The translations under genes were made by a program, and so were the position numbers. The notes under the pieces were generated by a model. The model did not search any database. It was not told where the DNA came from and saw only the letters and a list, made by a program, of their open reading frames with translations. A stretch of 64,000 bases of DNA from JBFLVU01 sp964589625 (GTDB taxonomy: Bacteria > Acidobacteriota > UBA4820 > DSQY01). The stretch is taken from contig CAZPSH010000005.1 in the NCBI GenBank assembly GCA_964589625.1, positions 62,001 through 126,000 on the forward strand, given 5' to 3'. Below, piece by piece: positions 33,033 to 42,579 of this stretch; within the stretch, counting starts at the first letter, position 1, and the number at the start of each line of letters is the position of its first letter.

Positions 33033-34000
33033 CACGGCGACGCGGATGGGGCCTCCCGGTTCGGCGCCCCGGCTTGGGCCTGGTTCCTCAGGAGTTCGAT
33101 TTCCTCCTGATGCGTCCCGAAGGACTCGGCCACCTTCAGTTCCCTCAGGGCCTCGGCGCTCTTTTTCTGGCGGAGGTAGAGCCGGGCGAGGCCCAGGTGG
33201 GCCTCGGGGGATTCCCCGGCCTTGAGCGAACGCATGAAGAGGGACCAGGCTTCCTTCAGCCGCCCCTCCTCCAGTCGGATCTCCGCCAGGGAGGCGAGGA
33301 CGAGGTAGCTGCGGGAGAACGATGCGCGGGAGAGCCCCTCCAGGATCTGGGAGGCCTCCGAGACGCGTCCCGTCTCCCTCAGCACGAGGGCCAGGTAGCA
33401 ACGGGCCTCGAGATAGTCGGGCGCCAATTCGACGGCCTTGCGGAGGTAGACCTCCTCCAGGGTGAGGTCCTCGGCGATACGTCCCCGCACGTAGCTCTCG
33501 AAGGCCTGGGGACCTACAGTCGGAAGAGTGGGCCACTCCTGGTCCAGGACTTGGAACAGTCCCCGCCCGAGGGTCTCGGTGAGGCCGAGGAGTTCATGAA
33601 GGGGCTTCACGACGTCCCAAAGTCCCAGCCTCCGCAGGTCGCCACGGATCTCCAGGGCCTCCATCCGCACGGAGAGTTCCTCCCCCTCCACGTGATAGGA
33701 CCCCGTCACGAGCACATCCGCCCCAAACTGCCTCGCCAGCGCCACGCGCGAGGGACCCGAAAAGCGGGGGGATGACACGAGCCCTTCCTGCTCGTAAAGA
33801 CTTCGCACGTGTTCCAGGGGGACGTGTGGAATCCCGGCCCGAGCCATGGCCTCGTCCAGGGCAAAGGCAACCCCGGTCCCGATCCACTCGGCGCCGGTGG
33901 GGCCGGCCTCCTGCTCGACGGGGAGGACGAGCACTCGCTCCGCCCAAACGGGAAGGGCAAAGAAGAGAATCGCACCCAGAAGCAGAGTCCACCTTTTCAT
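33032..34000 (-). CDS. Secreted TPR protein
   Basis: 322 residues with a cleavable signal peptide (1-20, ending VWA). Residues 22-120 resemble the TolB-N/CsgG-like fold used in periplasmic lipoproteins (QFGADVLVTGSYHVEGEE). Residues 160-310 form about four TPR-like helical pairs. Function unknown. Overlaps rarA (ATGA) and mtaB (TGATG), so all three are translated together. Confidence 0.65.
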   Translation of the reverse strand: MKRWTLLLGAILFFALPVWAERVLVLPVEQEAGPTGAEWIGTGVAFALDEAMARAGIPHVPLEHVRSLYEQEGLVSSPRFSGPSRVALARQFGADVLVTGSYHVEGEELSVRMEALEIRGDLRRLGLWDVVKPLHELLGLTETLGRGLFQVLDQEWPTLPTVGPQAFESYVRGRIAEDLTLEEVYLRKAVELAPDYLEARCYLALVLRETGRVSEASQILEGLSRASFSRSYLVLASLAEIRLEEGRLKEAWSLFMRSLKAGESPEAHLGLARLYLRQKKSAEALRELKVAESFGTHQEEIELLRNQAQAGAPNREAPSASP

Positions 34001-35331
34001 GCCTTCTCCCTGCGGCGGTTCGCGCTCCTAGCCTCTGCGCGGCGCTTCTTCCAAAGGGCCATCCACTCGGCGATGCGCGCCTCGAACCCCGCCGCCGAGG
34101 GCTCATAGTACTCCCTGCCCACCAGCTCCGGGGGAAGGCATTCCAGATCCGCGACCCCGAGGGGTTCGTCGTGGGCGTACGCGTATCCCTCTCCGTAGCC
34201 GGCCTCCTCCATCAGGCGCGTGGGGGCATTGCGCAGGGCGAGGGGGACGGGGTGGCGGCGGCCGGCGCGAAGGTCCTTCTCCACAGCCTTTTGGGCCAGG
34301 TAGGCCCGGTTGGACTTGGGGGCGGCGCAAAGGTAAGCCGTGGCCTGGACGAGGGCCAGGGCGCCCTCGGGCATGCCCAGAAAATCCACCGCCTCCTTGG
34401 CATCGAGGGCCCGCCTCAGAGCCTGGGGGTCGGCGTTCCCCACGTCCTCCGAGGCGGCGCGGACGAGGCGCCGCGCCACGAACAGGGGATCCTCGCCGCC
34501 CTCCAGCATGCGCAAAAGCCAGTAAAGCGCGGCCTGGACGTCGCTGTTCCGGATGGACTTATGGTAGGCGCTGATGAGGTTGTAGTGTTCCTCCCCGCCC
34601 CAGTCATAGACCACGCGGCCGCTCGAAAGCCAGGCGCGCACTTCGGCGGGTGACATACCGCGGCCCTCCGGGTACCGCAGGACCAGGGCCTCCAGCGCGT
34701 TCAGAGCGAACCGGGCGTCGGCGGCGGCCAGGCGCGCCAAGTCCTCCAGGACCGAGTCGGGAACATCACGGCCTGCGGCCTTCAGCTCCGGGTCCTCGGC
34801 CATCGCGCGCCTCAGGATCTTTAGAATCTGGTCCTCGCCCAGCCCGGGGAGGATCAGCACGCGGCAACGGGACAGGAGGGCCGGTGTGAGATGAAAGGAC
34901 GGATTCTCTGTGGTCGTGCCCAGTAGAACCACCGAGCCCTCCTCCAGGTAGGGGAGGAAGGCGTCCTGCTGGGCCTTGTTGAACCGGTGGATTTCGTCCA
35001 TGAAGAGGACCGTGGGACGGCCGTCGCCGCGCCATCCCGTGCGGGCCTTCTCCATAACCTCGCGGACTTCCTTCAGGGAGGAGAGGACGGCCGATAGGCC
35101 CACGAAGGGCCTGCGCGTCCCACCGGCGATGAGGCGGGCGAGCGTCGTCTTGCCGCTTCCGGGGGGGCCCCAGAGGACGGTACTTGCGAGCGCATCTGCG
35201 GCGACTTCCCGGCCAAAAGGCGTCTCCGGCCCCGACACCGACTCCAAGCCGAGAAGGTCCTCCCACTTTCGGGGTCGGACCCTCTCGGCGAGGGGCGCCG
35301 CAGGCGCGTCCGTGCGGAAAAGTGAGGCCAT
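33997..35331 (-). CDS. rarA: Replication-associated recombination protein RarA (MgsA)
   Basis: 444 residues, a clamp-loader-like AAA+ ATPase. Walker A WGPPGSGKTTLA is near 54-65, Walker B is VLFMDEIHRFNKAQQDAFLP, and the C-terminal part has the family's YDWGGEEHYNLISAYHKSIRNSD. It acts at stalled forks. Lies 24 bases after rplQ and continues the ribosomal operon. Confidence 0.95.
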   Translation of the reverse strand: MASLFRTDAPAAPLAERVRPRKWEDLLGLESVSGPETPFGREVAADALASTVLWGPPGSGKTTLARLIAGGTRRPFVGLSAVLSSLKEVREVMEKARTGWRGDGRPTVLFMDEIHRFNKAQQDAFLPYLEEGSVVLLGTTTENPSFHLTPALLSRCRVLILPGLGEDQILKILRRAMAEDPELKAAGRDVPDSVLEDLARLAAADARFALNALEALVLRYPEGRGMSPAEVRAWLSSGRVVYDWGGEEHYNLISAYHKSIRNSDVQAALYWLLRMLEGGEDPLFVARRLVRAASEDVGNADPQALRRALDAKEAVDFLGMPEGALALVQATAYLCAAPKSNRAYLAQKAVEKDLRAGRRHPVPLALRNAPTRLMEEAGYGEGYAYAHDEPLGVADLECLPPELVGREYYEPSAAGFEARIAEWMALWKKRRAEARSANRRREKA

Positions 35332-35355
35332 GGGGCCTCCCGGGCTTCGGTCCGC

Positions 35356-35829
35356 CTAGGCGTTTTTGGTCTCGGGCGGAGCGCCCGAGTCCTCGGCGGT
35401 TTTCGAGGCGGCCTTCTCGGCGGGCGCTTTGGCTTTCTTGGCGCCCTTGGCGGGCTTCGTTTCGAACTTGGGCTCCCGGCCCACGAGTTCCACGATGGCC
35501 TCTTCTGCGCCGTCTCCCCTGCGCGCCCCGAGTTTCAGCACGCGGGTGTACCCCCCCGGCCTTTGGGCGTACAGAGGGCCGAGCACGGCGAAGAGCTTCT
35601 TCAGGGCCTCGGGGTCGTGAACGTCCACGGCGCAAAGGCGGCGCGCGTGGAGCGTGTCCTTTTTGGCCAGTGTGATGAGCTTCTCGACGAAGCGTCGGAG
35701 TTCCTTGGCCTTGGCCAGCGTCGTCCGGATCCGGTCGTGCCGGATCAAGCTGACGGTCTGGTTCCGGAGCAGCGCGATGCGGTGCTCCGAGGTGCGGCCC
35801 AACTTGCGGTGGTCCATTCCGTGGCGCAT
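35356..35829 (-). CDS. rplQ: 50S ribosomal protein L17
   Basis: 157 residues. The L17 core (MRHGMDHRKLGRTSEHR at the start, RPGGYTRVLKL near 90-100) ends near residue 117. A 40-residue Lys/Ala/Pro/Glu-rich tail follows, longer than in most bacteria. Seven bases after rpoA. Confidence 0.97.
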   Translation of the reverse strand: MRHGMDHRKLGRTSEHRIALLRNQTVSLIRHDRIRTTLAKAKELRRFVEKLITLAKKDTLHARRLCAVDVHDPEALKKLFAVLGPLYAQRPGGYTRVLKLGARRGDGAEEAIVELVGREPKFETKPAKGAKKAKAPAEKAASKTAEDSGAPPETKNA

Positions 35830-35836
35830 GGCGGCC

Positions 35837-36784
35837 TCACACGTTCATGCCGAGGGTCAGATCCAACCCCTCCAGGAAGTCGTTGACCTCCTTGAGGGCC
35901 TTCTGACCGAAGTTCTTGATCCCCTGGAGGTCCTTTTCCGTCATGCGGACGAGGTCCCTCACCGTCTCCACGTCGTTGGTCTGGAGCATTTTCACGATGC
36001 GTTGGTTCAGCTCCGTCTCGCCCAGGGACTGGCCCAGGAGGTGTTCCAAACCACCCGCCGCCGCGGGCTGCGCCCCCTGGGGAATCACGGCGGCGTCGGG
36101 TCCCGTCAGGGCCAGGAAGAGCTCCAGGTGGGAGGTCAGGAGAGAGGCGGCCGAAGCCAGGGCCTGCTGGGGCGTGACGGCCCCGTTGGTCCAGATCTCC
36201 AGCTTCAGCTTCTCGTAGTCCGTGGCCTCGCCGACGCGGGTCTCGGTCACCTCGTAGTTGACCTTTCGTACGGGCGAGTGGATGGAATCGATGGCGATGT
36301 ACTGGGGGTCCTCCACCTTGTTGGCCTCCGCAGGAACGTACCCGCGTCCCTTGGTGAGGATGATCTCCAGATCGAGGGAGCCCTCCTCGTTGAGGGTGGC
36401 GATGGGGGCGTCGGGGTTCAGGATACGGATGGTGCCGTCGTGCTGGATGTCCCGGGCCTTGACCTCGGCCGGGCCCTGCACCGAGAGACGCAGGGTCTTC
36501 GGCTCGTCGGAGTGCTGGATGAACTGAATGGCCTTGAGGTTGAGCACCACGTCGGTCACGTCCTCGAGAACCCCAGGCACGGAGGTGAACTCGTGAAGGA
36601 CGCCCTGGATCTTCACGGCCGAGATCGCCGCCCCCTCGATGGAGGAGAGGAGGATGCGCCTTAGCGCGTTGCCGAGGGTGATCCCCCAGCCCCGCTCCAA
36701 CGGCTGGGCCACGAACTCGCCATAACGGTCCGTGAGGGTTTCGATGTTGCACTCGATGAGGGTGGGCATCTGAAAAGGTTTCAT
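35837..36784 (-). CDS. rpoA: RNA polymerase alpha subunit
   Basis: 315 residues. N-terminal dimerisation domain (EPLERGWGITLGNALRRILLSS-like) and C-terminal DNA-binding domain (TVRDLVRMTEKDLQGIKNFGQKAL) are complete. ATG 36784 was chosen; a GTG two codons earlier (36790) is also possible and sits closer to the AAGGAG site. Confidence 0.98.
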   Translation of the reverse strand: MKPFQMPTLIECNIETLTDRYGEFVAQPLERGWGITLGNALRRILLSSIEGAAISAVKIQGVLHEFTSVPGVLEDVTDVVLNLKAIQFIQHSDEPKTLRLSVQGPAEVKARDIQHDGTIRILNPDAPIATLNEEGSLDLEIILTKGRGYVPAEANKVEDPQYIAIDSIHSPVRKVNYEVTETRVGEATDYEKLKLEIWTNGAVTPQQALASAASLLTSHLELFLALTGPDAAVIPQGAQPAAAGGLEHLLGQSLGETELNQRIVKMLQTNDVETVRDLVRMTEKDLQGIKNFGQKALKEVNDFLEGLDLTLGMNV

Positions 36785-36805
36785 GGGCACCCCGCTCCTT
36801 CGGCC

Positions 36806-37432
36806 TTACTTGGAATACAGCTCGACGATGAGCTGCTCCTCGATGGGGTAGGTGATGTCGGTGCGCTGCGGGTCCCGGACCACGGTACCCTTCAGGTTCT
36901 CGGCGTCCAGCCGCAGCCACTCGGGAACGCCCCTTCCGGAGGACGACTCCACCGCGGACTGGAGGAAAACGTTCTTGGCGAGCTCGCTCGAGACGGTGAT
37001 CTCGTCCCCCGCACGGACCTGGTAGTTGGGGACGCCCACCCGACGCCCGTTGACGCGGACGTGGCCATGGGTCACCCACTGGCGGGACTGCTTGCGCGAG
37101 GAGGAGAAGCCGAGACGGTAAACCGTGTTGTCTAGGCGCTTCTCGAGAAGGGACAGCAGGTTTTCGCCCGTGACCCCCTTGAGCCGGTCGGCCTCGTGGA
37201 AGTAGGTGCGGAACTGGCGCTCCAGGATGCCGTAGATGCGCTTGGCCTTCTGCTTCTCTCGGAGCTGGACGCCGTAGCCCTTCATCTTTCCGCGGCGGCG
37301 GACGTGCTGGCCGGGCGGCGTGTTGCGCTTTTCGATGGCGCACTTCTCCTTGAAGCAGCGGTCCCCCTTCAGGAAGAGCTTAACGCTTTCCCTGCGGCAG
37401 AGGCGGCAGACAGCAGCATGATACCGAGCCAA
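36806..37432 (-). CDS. rpsD: 30S ribosomal protein S4, zinc-binding form
   Basis: 208 residues. Cys9, Cys12, Cys26 and Cys31 give the four-cysteine C+ form of S4. The S4 RNA-binding domain is near 98-160. Starts with TTG five bases after AGGAGG. In many bacteria S4 represses the alpha operon. Confidence 0.97.
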   Translation of the reverse strand: MARYHAAVCRLCRRESVKLFLKGDRCFKEKCAIEKRNTPPGQHVRRRGKMKGYGVQLREKQKAKRIYGILERQFRTYFHEADRLKGVTGENLLSLLEKRLDNTVYRLGFSSSRKQSRQWVTHGHVRVNGRRVGVPNYQVRAGDEITVSSELAKNVFLQSAVESSSGRGVPEWLRLDAENLKGTVVRDPQRTDITYPIEEQLIVELYSK

Positions 37433-37446
37433 TGGAACCTCCTAAC

Positions 37447-37842
37447 TCACACGCGCCGGCGCTTTGGCGGCCGGCACCCGTTGTGGGGGATGGGCGTCAT
37501 GTCGCGGATGGAGCGGATCTTGAGGCCCGAACCTTGCACGGCTCGGATGGCCGATTCGCGGCCGGCCCCCGGTCCCGTGACCTCCACATCCACCTCGCGC
37601 ATTCCGTGCTCCATGGCCTTCTCGGCGGCCGCCCGGGCCGCCACCTGCGCGGCGAAGGGCGTGCCCTTCCTCGTTCCCTTGAAGCCCGAGGAGCCGGAGC
37701 TCGACCAAACGACCGTATTGCCTTCCAGGTCCGTGACGTTCACCAGCGTGTTGTTGAAGGTGGCGCTGATGTGCACCACGCCCATGGGGATGTTCTTCTT
37801 CTCTCGCCGGGGCGTTCTCTTTCCAGCCTTTGCCTTCGCCAT
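37447..37842 (-). CDS. rpsK: 30S ribosomal protein S11
   Basis: 131 residues. GVVHISATFNNTLVNVTD and the C-terminal DMTPIPHNGCRPPKRRRV are diagnostic. Lies between rpsM and rpsD in the alpha operon. Confidence 0.98.
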   Translation of the reverse strand: MAKAKAGKRTPRREKKNIPMGVVHISATFNNTLVNVTDLEGNTVVWSSSGSSGFKGTRKGTPFAAQVAARAAAEKAMEHGMREVDVEVTGPGAGRESAIRAVQGSGLKIRSIRDMTPIPHNGCRPPKRRRV

Positions 37843-37863
37843 TCTCGCGCTCCTTGTGAAGGC

Positions 37864-38244
37864 TTACTTCTTGGTGGCCTTCTTTTTCCCGGGGACGGCC
37901 CTGCGGGGTCCCTTGTGGGTCCGTGCGTTGGTGTGGGTCCGCTGGCCGCGGACGGGCAGGCCCGTGCGATGGCGGATTCCCCGGTAGCTCCCGATATCGA
38001 TCAGGCGCCGGATGTCCATTTGGAGCTTCTTGCGGAGGTCGCCCTCCACGTTGCCCTCGTCCTGGATGACCTTGCGGATCCGGGAAACCTCGTCTTCCGT
38101 GAGGTCCTTCACCCGGACGTCGGGGCTGACCCCCGCCTTCTCCAGGATCGCCCGGGACCGGGAGTCGCCGATCCCGAAGATGTAGGTCAGGGCCACCTCG
38201 ACCCGCTTGTTGAGCGGGAGATCAATGCCCGAGATACGTGCCAC
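37864..38244 (-). CDS. rpsM: 30S ribosomal protein S13
   Basis: 126 residues. Starts MARISGIDLPLNKRVE and has the RGIRHRTGLPVRGQRTHTNAR motif before a basic tail. Contacts the head of the 30S subunit and the P-site tRNA. Confidence 0.98.
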   Translation of the reverse strand: MARISGIDLPLNKRVEVALTYIFGIGDSRSRAILEKAGVSPDVRVKDLTEDEVSRIRKVIQDEGNVEGDLRKKLQMDIRRLIDIGSYRGIRHRTGLPVRGQRTHTNARTHKGPRRAVPGKKKATKK

Positions 38245-38255
38245 GGCCGGCCTCC

Positions 38256-38369
38256 TTACCCTTGCCTTTGCTTGTGCTTCGGGTTGTCACAAATGACCCG
38301 GATCACGCCCTTGCGCTTGACGATCTTGCACTTCGGGCAGATTTTCTTCACCGACGGTCTGACTTTCAT
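38256..38369 (-). CDS. rpmJ: 50S ribosomal protein L36
   Basis: A 37-residue protein not long enough to show in a routine ORF list: MKVRPSVKKICPKCKIVKR and on, with the zinc set Cys11, Cys14, Cys27 and His32 of the C+ form. Located in its usual place between infA and rpsM. Confidence 0.97.
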   Translation of the reverse strand: MKVRPSVKKICPKCKIVKRKGVIRVICDNPKHKQRQG

Positions 38370-38381
38370 GGCCTCACTCCG

Positions 38382-38603
38382 CTAGCTCTTGAACCGGTAG
38401 ACAATGCGTCCCCGGTTCAGGTCGTAAGGGGAGAGCTCGACAAGGATCTGGTCGCCGGGCAAGATTCGGATGAAGTGCTTCCTCATCTTGCCCGAAATGT
38501 GCGCGAGCACCCGGTGCCCGCTCTCCAGCTCCACCCGGAACATGGCGTTGGGCAATGCCTCCTTGACCACCGCCTTCATCTGGATGACATCGTCCTTGCT
38601 CAT
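38382..38603 (-). CDS. infA: Translation initiation factor IF-1
   Basis: 73 residues with the S1-like OB fold (LPNAMFRVELESGHRVLAHISGKMR). ATG overlaps the map stop (ATGA, 38600-38603). Binds the 30S A site during initiation. Confidence 0.97.
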   Translation of the reverse strand: MSKDDVIQMKAVVKEALPNAMFRVELESGHRVLAHISGKMRKHFIRILPGDQILVELSPYDLNRGRIVYRFKS

Positions 38604-39352
38604 GCCCCCGAAACCCCCAATATCCTCGGGCCGGCCTGGGTCACCGCCACGCTGAACTCGAAGTGCGCCGAGCGCCGGCCGTCGGCCGTGCGGACGGTCC
38701 AGCCGTCCTCGTCCACGGACACGCCGGGTTCCCCCTCGTTCACCATGGGTTCGATGGCCAGGACCATACCCGCTTGAAGCCTGGGCCCGCGTCCCGGGTC
38801 ACCGAAGTTGGGGACCTGGGGCTCCTCGTGGAGGGCCCGTCCGACCCCGTGGCCCACGTAGTCACGGACCACGCTGAACCCGTGCTTCTCCACGTGGGCC
38901 TGCACGGCGTGGGACACGTCCGAGACGCGGTTGCCCTCTCGCGCGAGTTCGATCCCCGCGAGGAGGCTCTCCCTCGTCACCCGGATCAGCCGCTGGCCCT
39001 CGGGGTCGAGACCGCCCACGGCGCACGTCCGCGCCGCGTCCCCGTAAAAGTCCCGGTAGATGACCCCGAAGTCCATGGACACCAAATCACCCGCCTGGAG
39101 CTTGCGGGGCCCGGGGATCCCGTGGACCACCTCGTCGTTGAGGGAGATGCAGACCGAGGCGGGATATCCGTTGTACCCCTTGAAGGCCGGCTTCGCACCG
39201 CGACGGGTCGCCACGTCCTCGGCGATGGCGTCCAGCTCCTGGAGCACCACGCCAGGGGCCAGCTCCTTTTCGAGCCGGTCCAGGACGTCGAGGACGATGC
39301 GGTTCGCCTCATCCATGATGTCGATCTCTTGGGGCGTCTTCAGGTGGATCAT
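38600..39352 (-). CDS. map: Methionine aminopeptidase, type I
   Basis: 250 residues, the short bacterial form. Metal ligands are seen in DFGVIYRDFYGDAART (two Asp), GHGVGRALHEEP (His) and EPMVNEG and FEFSVAVT (Glu). Removes N-terminal Met. Overlaps adk (ATGA). Confidence 0.96.
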   Translation of the reverse strand: MIHLKTPQEIDIMDEANRIVLDVLDRLEKELAPGVVLQELDAIAEDVATRRGAKPAFKGYNGYPASVCISLNDEVVHGIPGPRKLQAGDLVSMDFGVIYRDFYGDAARTCAVGGLDPEGQRLIRVTRESLLAGIELAREGNRVSDVSHAVQAHVEKHGFSVVRDYVGHGVGRALHEEPQVPNFGDPGRGPRLQAGMVLAIEPMVNEGEPGVSVDEDGWTVRTADGRRSAHFEFSVAVTQAGPRILGVSGA

Positions 39353-40002
39353 CCGATGGCCTTCTCCAGGGCTTCCAAGACCTGGGCCGGAGCCACGTCG
39401 CCCGGAACGGACTTCAGGCGCCCCGCCTCCCGGAAGTGATTGGAGAGGGGTGCGGTCTTCTCGTGATACACGCGCAGCCGCTCGCGGATCACGGATTCCT
39501 TGTCGTCGTCCCTCAGCACGAGCCCCGTGCCGCATTTATCGCAAACCCCCTCCTTCTTGGGGGGGGAAAAGACGAGGTTGTACACGGCGCCGCAGGCCGG
39601 ACAGGAGCGCCGGCTGCCGAGGCGCGTCACGATGACGTCGTCGGCCACCTCGAGTTCCAGTGCCTTCACCGGGTCTTTGCCCAGATCGCCCAGAATGCCC
39701 GAGAGGATCCCGGCCTGGGAGAGGTTCCGGGGGTACCCGTCGAGGATAAAGCCCTTCTCGCAGTCGGCCTTGGCCAGCCGCTCCTTCACGATTCCCGTCA
39801 GGAGTTCGTCCGACACCAGCCCCCCGCTCTCCATGACGGCCTTCGCCTTCAGTCCCAGGGGCGTCCCCTCGCGCACCGCCTCCCTCAGCATGTCGCCCGT
39901 GGAGATGTGGGGGACGCCTAGACGGACGGCCAGTTCCTTGGCCTGAGTCCCTTTTCCGGCCCCGGGGGGCCCCAACAGCACGAGGTTCTTCTGGTGGTGC
40001 AT
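39349..40002 (-). CDS. adk: Adenylate kinase, zinc-LID form
   Basis: 217 residues. P-loop GPPGAGKGTQA is at 10-20. The LID domain has four cysteines (CPAC and CDKC) that bind zinc, the long form. Coupled to secY by TAATG. Confidence 0.97.
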   Translation of the reverse strand: MHHQKNLVLLGPPGAGKGTQAKELAVRLGVPHISTGDMLREAVREGTPLGLKAKAVMESGGLVSDELLTGIVKERLAKADCEKGFILDGYPRNLSQAGILSGILGDLGKDPVKALELEVADDVIVTRLGSRRSCPACGAVYNLVFSPPKKEGVCDKCGTGLVLRDDDKESVIRERLRVYHEKTAPLSNHFREAGRLKSVPGDVAPAQVLEALEKAIG

Positions 40003-41411
40003 TACTTCCTCCCCCGAATGCGCGTGCGGCGCGAGAATCCTTCATAGTGCCGCATGACGAGCTGCGATTCCACCTGCTGAAGGGTGTCCATGGCGACGCC
40101 CACGACGATGAGGAGCGAGGTGCCGCCGAAATAGAAGTTCAGGTTGAAGCCCCTGAGGATCCAATCCAGCCTCAGCGCCTTGAAGAGGTTCTCGATGGAG
40201 GGCCCGATGCCCCAGAGGTGCTGGAGGGGGAAACCGGAGATCAGGATCACGGGGAGGAGGGCCACGATGATCAGGTAGATGGAGCCCGCGAAGAGGAGCC
40301 GGTTGAGGGAACGGTACAGGTAGTCGCTCGTGCTCTTTCCGGGGCGGATTCCGGGGATGAAGCCGCCGTACTTCTTGAGATTCTCGGCCAGGTCCTCGGG
40401 GTTGAAGACGATGCTCACGTAGAAGAACGTGAAGAGGACGATGAGCGCCCCGTACAGCGCGAGGTACGTCAGGTTCCCGTATCCCAGGTAGGAGTTGAGG
40501 ATCCGGACCGCCTCGTACTTGTCCAGAGCCGGCAGGCTCAGGATCGTCTGGGGAACCGCCAGGAGCGACACGGCGAAGATGATGGGCATGACCCCGCCCG
40601 GGTTGAGCTTCAGGGGGAAGTAGACGGCCTGCCCGCCCACCATCTTGCGGCCCACCATCCGCTTGGCGTACTGGATGGGGATCTTCCTCTGGGCCCTCTC
40701 GAAGTACACGATGAACGCCACGACCCCGACCATGAAAGCCACGAGGAGAGCCACCACGAAGACCGAGAGGTTGCCCTCCTGAACCTGCCGGAAGGTCTGG
40801 ACGGCGGCCGGAATGAGGCCCACCACGATGCCCGAATAGATCATCAGGGAGATGCCGTTGCCGACCCCGCGCGCCGTGATCTGCTCCCCGAGCCACATGA
40901 CGAAGGTAGCGCCGGCCGTGAGGATGATCACGGTGAGGACGTGGTAGCCGAAGGTGGGGTTCTCCACGACGCGCTTGGCCGTGACGGGGCTCACCAGGCT
41001 CTTGACCCAGAAGGAGATGCCCAGGCCTTGGACGACGCAGATGAGAATCGTCAGGTAACGGGAGTACTGCACGATCTTCTTCCGGCCCTCGGCGCCGCCC
41101 TCCTTCTGCAGTTTCTCGATGTAGGGCCACACGACACCGAGGAGCTGCATGATGATGGACGCGGTGATGTAGGGCATGATGCCCAGTGCAAAGATGGTGC
41201 ACCGCTCGAGGGCGCCGCCCGAGAAGAGGTTCACGAACCCGAGGACGCCGGAGCTCGCGTACTGCTGGAAGAACTCCTGCAGGGCCAGGGCGTCGATGCC
41301 CGGCGTGGGGATCTGGGAGCCCACGCGGTACACGGCGAGAAGCAGGAACGTGAAGATGATCCTCTTCCTGAGGTCGGGGATCCTGAAGAGGTTCTGGAAG
41401 GCTTCGATCAC
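40002..41411 (-). CDS. secY: Protein translocase subunit SecY
   Basis: 469 residues with ten membrane segments. Conserved cytosolic loops include GGxEGRKKIVQYSRYLT near 124-140 and the C5 loop GIRPGKSTSDYL. GTG start overlaps the rplO stop (GTGA). Forms the main protein-conducting channel. Confidence 0.97.
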   Translation of the reverse strand: MIEAFQNLFRIPDLRKRIIFTFLLLAVYRVGSQIPTPGIDALALQEFFQQYASSGVLGFVNLFSGGALERCTIFALGIMPYITASIIMQLLGVVWPYIEKLQKEGGAEGRKKIVQYSRYLTILICVVQGLGISFWVKSLVSPVTAKRVVENPTFGYHVLTVIILTAGATFVMWLGEQITARGVGNGISLMIYSGIVVGLIPAAVQTFRQVQEGNLSVFVVALLVAFMVGVVAFIVYFERAQRKIPIQYAKRMVGRKMVGGQAVYFPLKLNPGGVMPIIFAVSLLAVPQTILSLPALDKYEAVRILNSYLGYGNLTYLALYGALIVLFTFFYVSIVFNPEDLAENLKKYGGFIPGIRPGKSTSDYLYRSLNRLLFAGSIYLIIVALLPVILISGFPLQHLWGIGPSIENLFKALRLDWILRGFNLNFYFGGTSLLIVVGVAMDTLQQVESQLVMRHYEGFSRRTRIRGRK

Positions 41412-41854
41412 GGCTGCCTCACCTCCACCCGTCCTCCAGCCGCCTCGATGACCTGCCGGGCCTTCTCGGAGAAGGCGTCGGCGACCACTGTCATGGCCTT
41501 GTCCAGGGCGCCCACGCCCAGGATCTTCACGAGGGAGGTCTCGGACCGGATGAGACCCGCTCGCTTGAGGGTCTTGGCGTTCACTTCGCTCCCGCCCTCG
41601 AAGGCCGAGAGGCGGCCCACGTTCACGATCTCCCACTTCTTCGCGAAGATGTTCGTGAAGCCCCGCTTGGGGATCCGGCGCATGAGGGGCATCTGTCCGC
41701 CCTCGAAGCCGGGGTTCTGGTGAAATCCGGAACGGGACTTCTGTCCCTTGTGGCCCTTGCCGGCGGTCTTGCCGTGGCCGGAGCCGGGGCCGCGACCGAT
41801 GCGCTTGGGCTTCTTGACGGCGCCCTTGGCGGGCTTCAGCTCGGAGAGAAACAT
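41408..41854 (-). CDS. rplO: 50S ribosomal protein L15
   Basis: 148 residues. The Gly/Lys/Arg-rich N-terminus (GRGPGSGHGKTAGKGHKGQKSRSG) and the FEGGQMPLMRRIPKRGF motif identify it. Overlaps secY. Confidence 0.97.
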   Translation of the reverse strand: MFLSELKPAKGAVKKPKRIGRGPGSGHGKTAGKGHKGQKSRSGFHQNPGFEGGQMPLMRRIPKRGFTNIFAKKWEIVNVGRLSAFEGGSEVNAKTLKRAGLIRSETSLVKILGVGALDKAMTVVADAFSEKARQVIEAAGGRVEVRQP

Positions 41855-41864
41855 GGCCGTCCCC

Positions 41865-42065
41865 CTACTCTTCGGTGACCGTCAAGAGGTGCTTGACGGC
41901 GAAGATCATGCCGCGGATTTCCGGCCGGTCCGGGTAGCGCCGCGTGCTGTTCATCCTTCTGAGCCCCATGCTCCAGACCACCTTGCGGAGTTTCTCCGTT
42001 CCGGGCCTGCGCACGAGGGTGACCACGAGCTGTTTCTCTTTCACGGGAGCCTTCTTCGCGGCCAT
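41865..42065 (-). CDS. rpmD: 50S ribosomal protein L30
   Basis: 66 residues. The L30 fold (LVVTLVRRPGTEKLRKVVWSMGL and DRPEIRGMIFAVKHLL) is clear. The presence of L30 separates this lineage from phyla that lack it. Only three bases after rpsE. Confidence 0.95.
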   Translation of the reverse strand: MAAKKAPVKEKQLVVTLVRRPGTEKLRKVVWSMGLRRMNSTRRYPDRPEIRGMIFAVKHLLTVTEE

Positions 42066-42068
42066 GGC

Positions 42069-42569
42069 CTACCCCACGAGTTCTTCGAGGGTCTTTCCCC
42101 TCTTTCGGGCCACCTTTTCGGGGCTCTGCAGGCTCTTGAGCCCCTCCAGGGTGGCCTTGACCACGTTCTGTGGGTTGTTGGTCCCCACGCACTTGGTGAG
42201 GATGTCCTGGACTCCCGCCGCCTCCATGACGGCGCGCACGGCGCCGCCGGCGATGACCCCGGTCCCCTTGGAGGCCGGGCGGAGCACGACGTGGCCCGCG
42301 CCGAACTTCCCCTCCACGAAGTGGGGAATCGTGTTCCCCTGGAGGGAGACGCGGAACATGTTGCGCTTGGCCTGCTCCACGCCCTTGGAGATGGCCAGGG
42401 GAACCTCGCGGGCCTTGCCGAGGCCGCAGCCCACGCGGCCCTCGCCGTCGCCCACTACCACCAGGGCGGAGAAGCTGAAGTTCTTACCGCCCTTGACCAC
42501 CTTGGTCACGCGGCGGATCGAGACCACCTGCTCCTTGAGTTCCAGCTCGCTCACCGATCGCTCTTCCAT
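42069..42569 (-). CDS. rpsE: 30S ribosomal protein S5
   Basis: 166 residues with the S5 double-stranded RNA-binding domain (VTKVVKGGKNFSFSALVVVGDGEG) and the C-terminal domain. Translation fidelity protein. Confidence 0.98.
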   Translation of the reverse strand: MEERSVSELELKEQVVSIRRVTKVVKGGKNFSFSALVVVGDGEGRVGCGLGKAREVPLAISKGVEQAKRNMFRVSLQGNTIPHFVEGKFGAGHVVLRPASKGTGVIAGGAVRAVMEAAGVQDILTKCVGTNNPQNVVKATLEGLKSLQSPEKVARKRGKTLEELVG

Positions 42570-42579
42570 GATCCCGCTC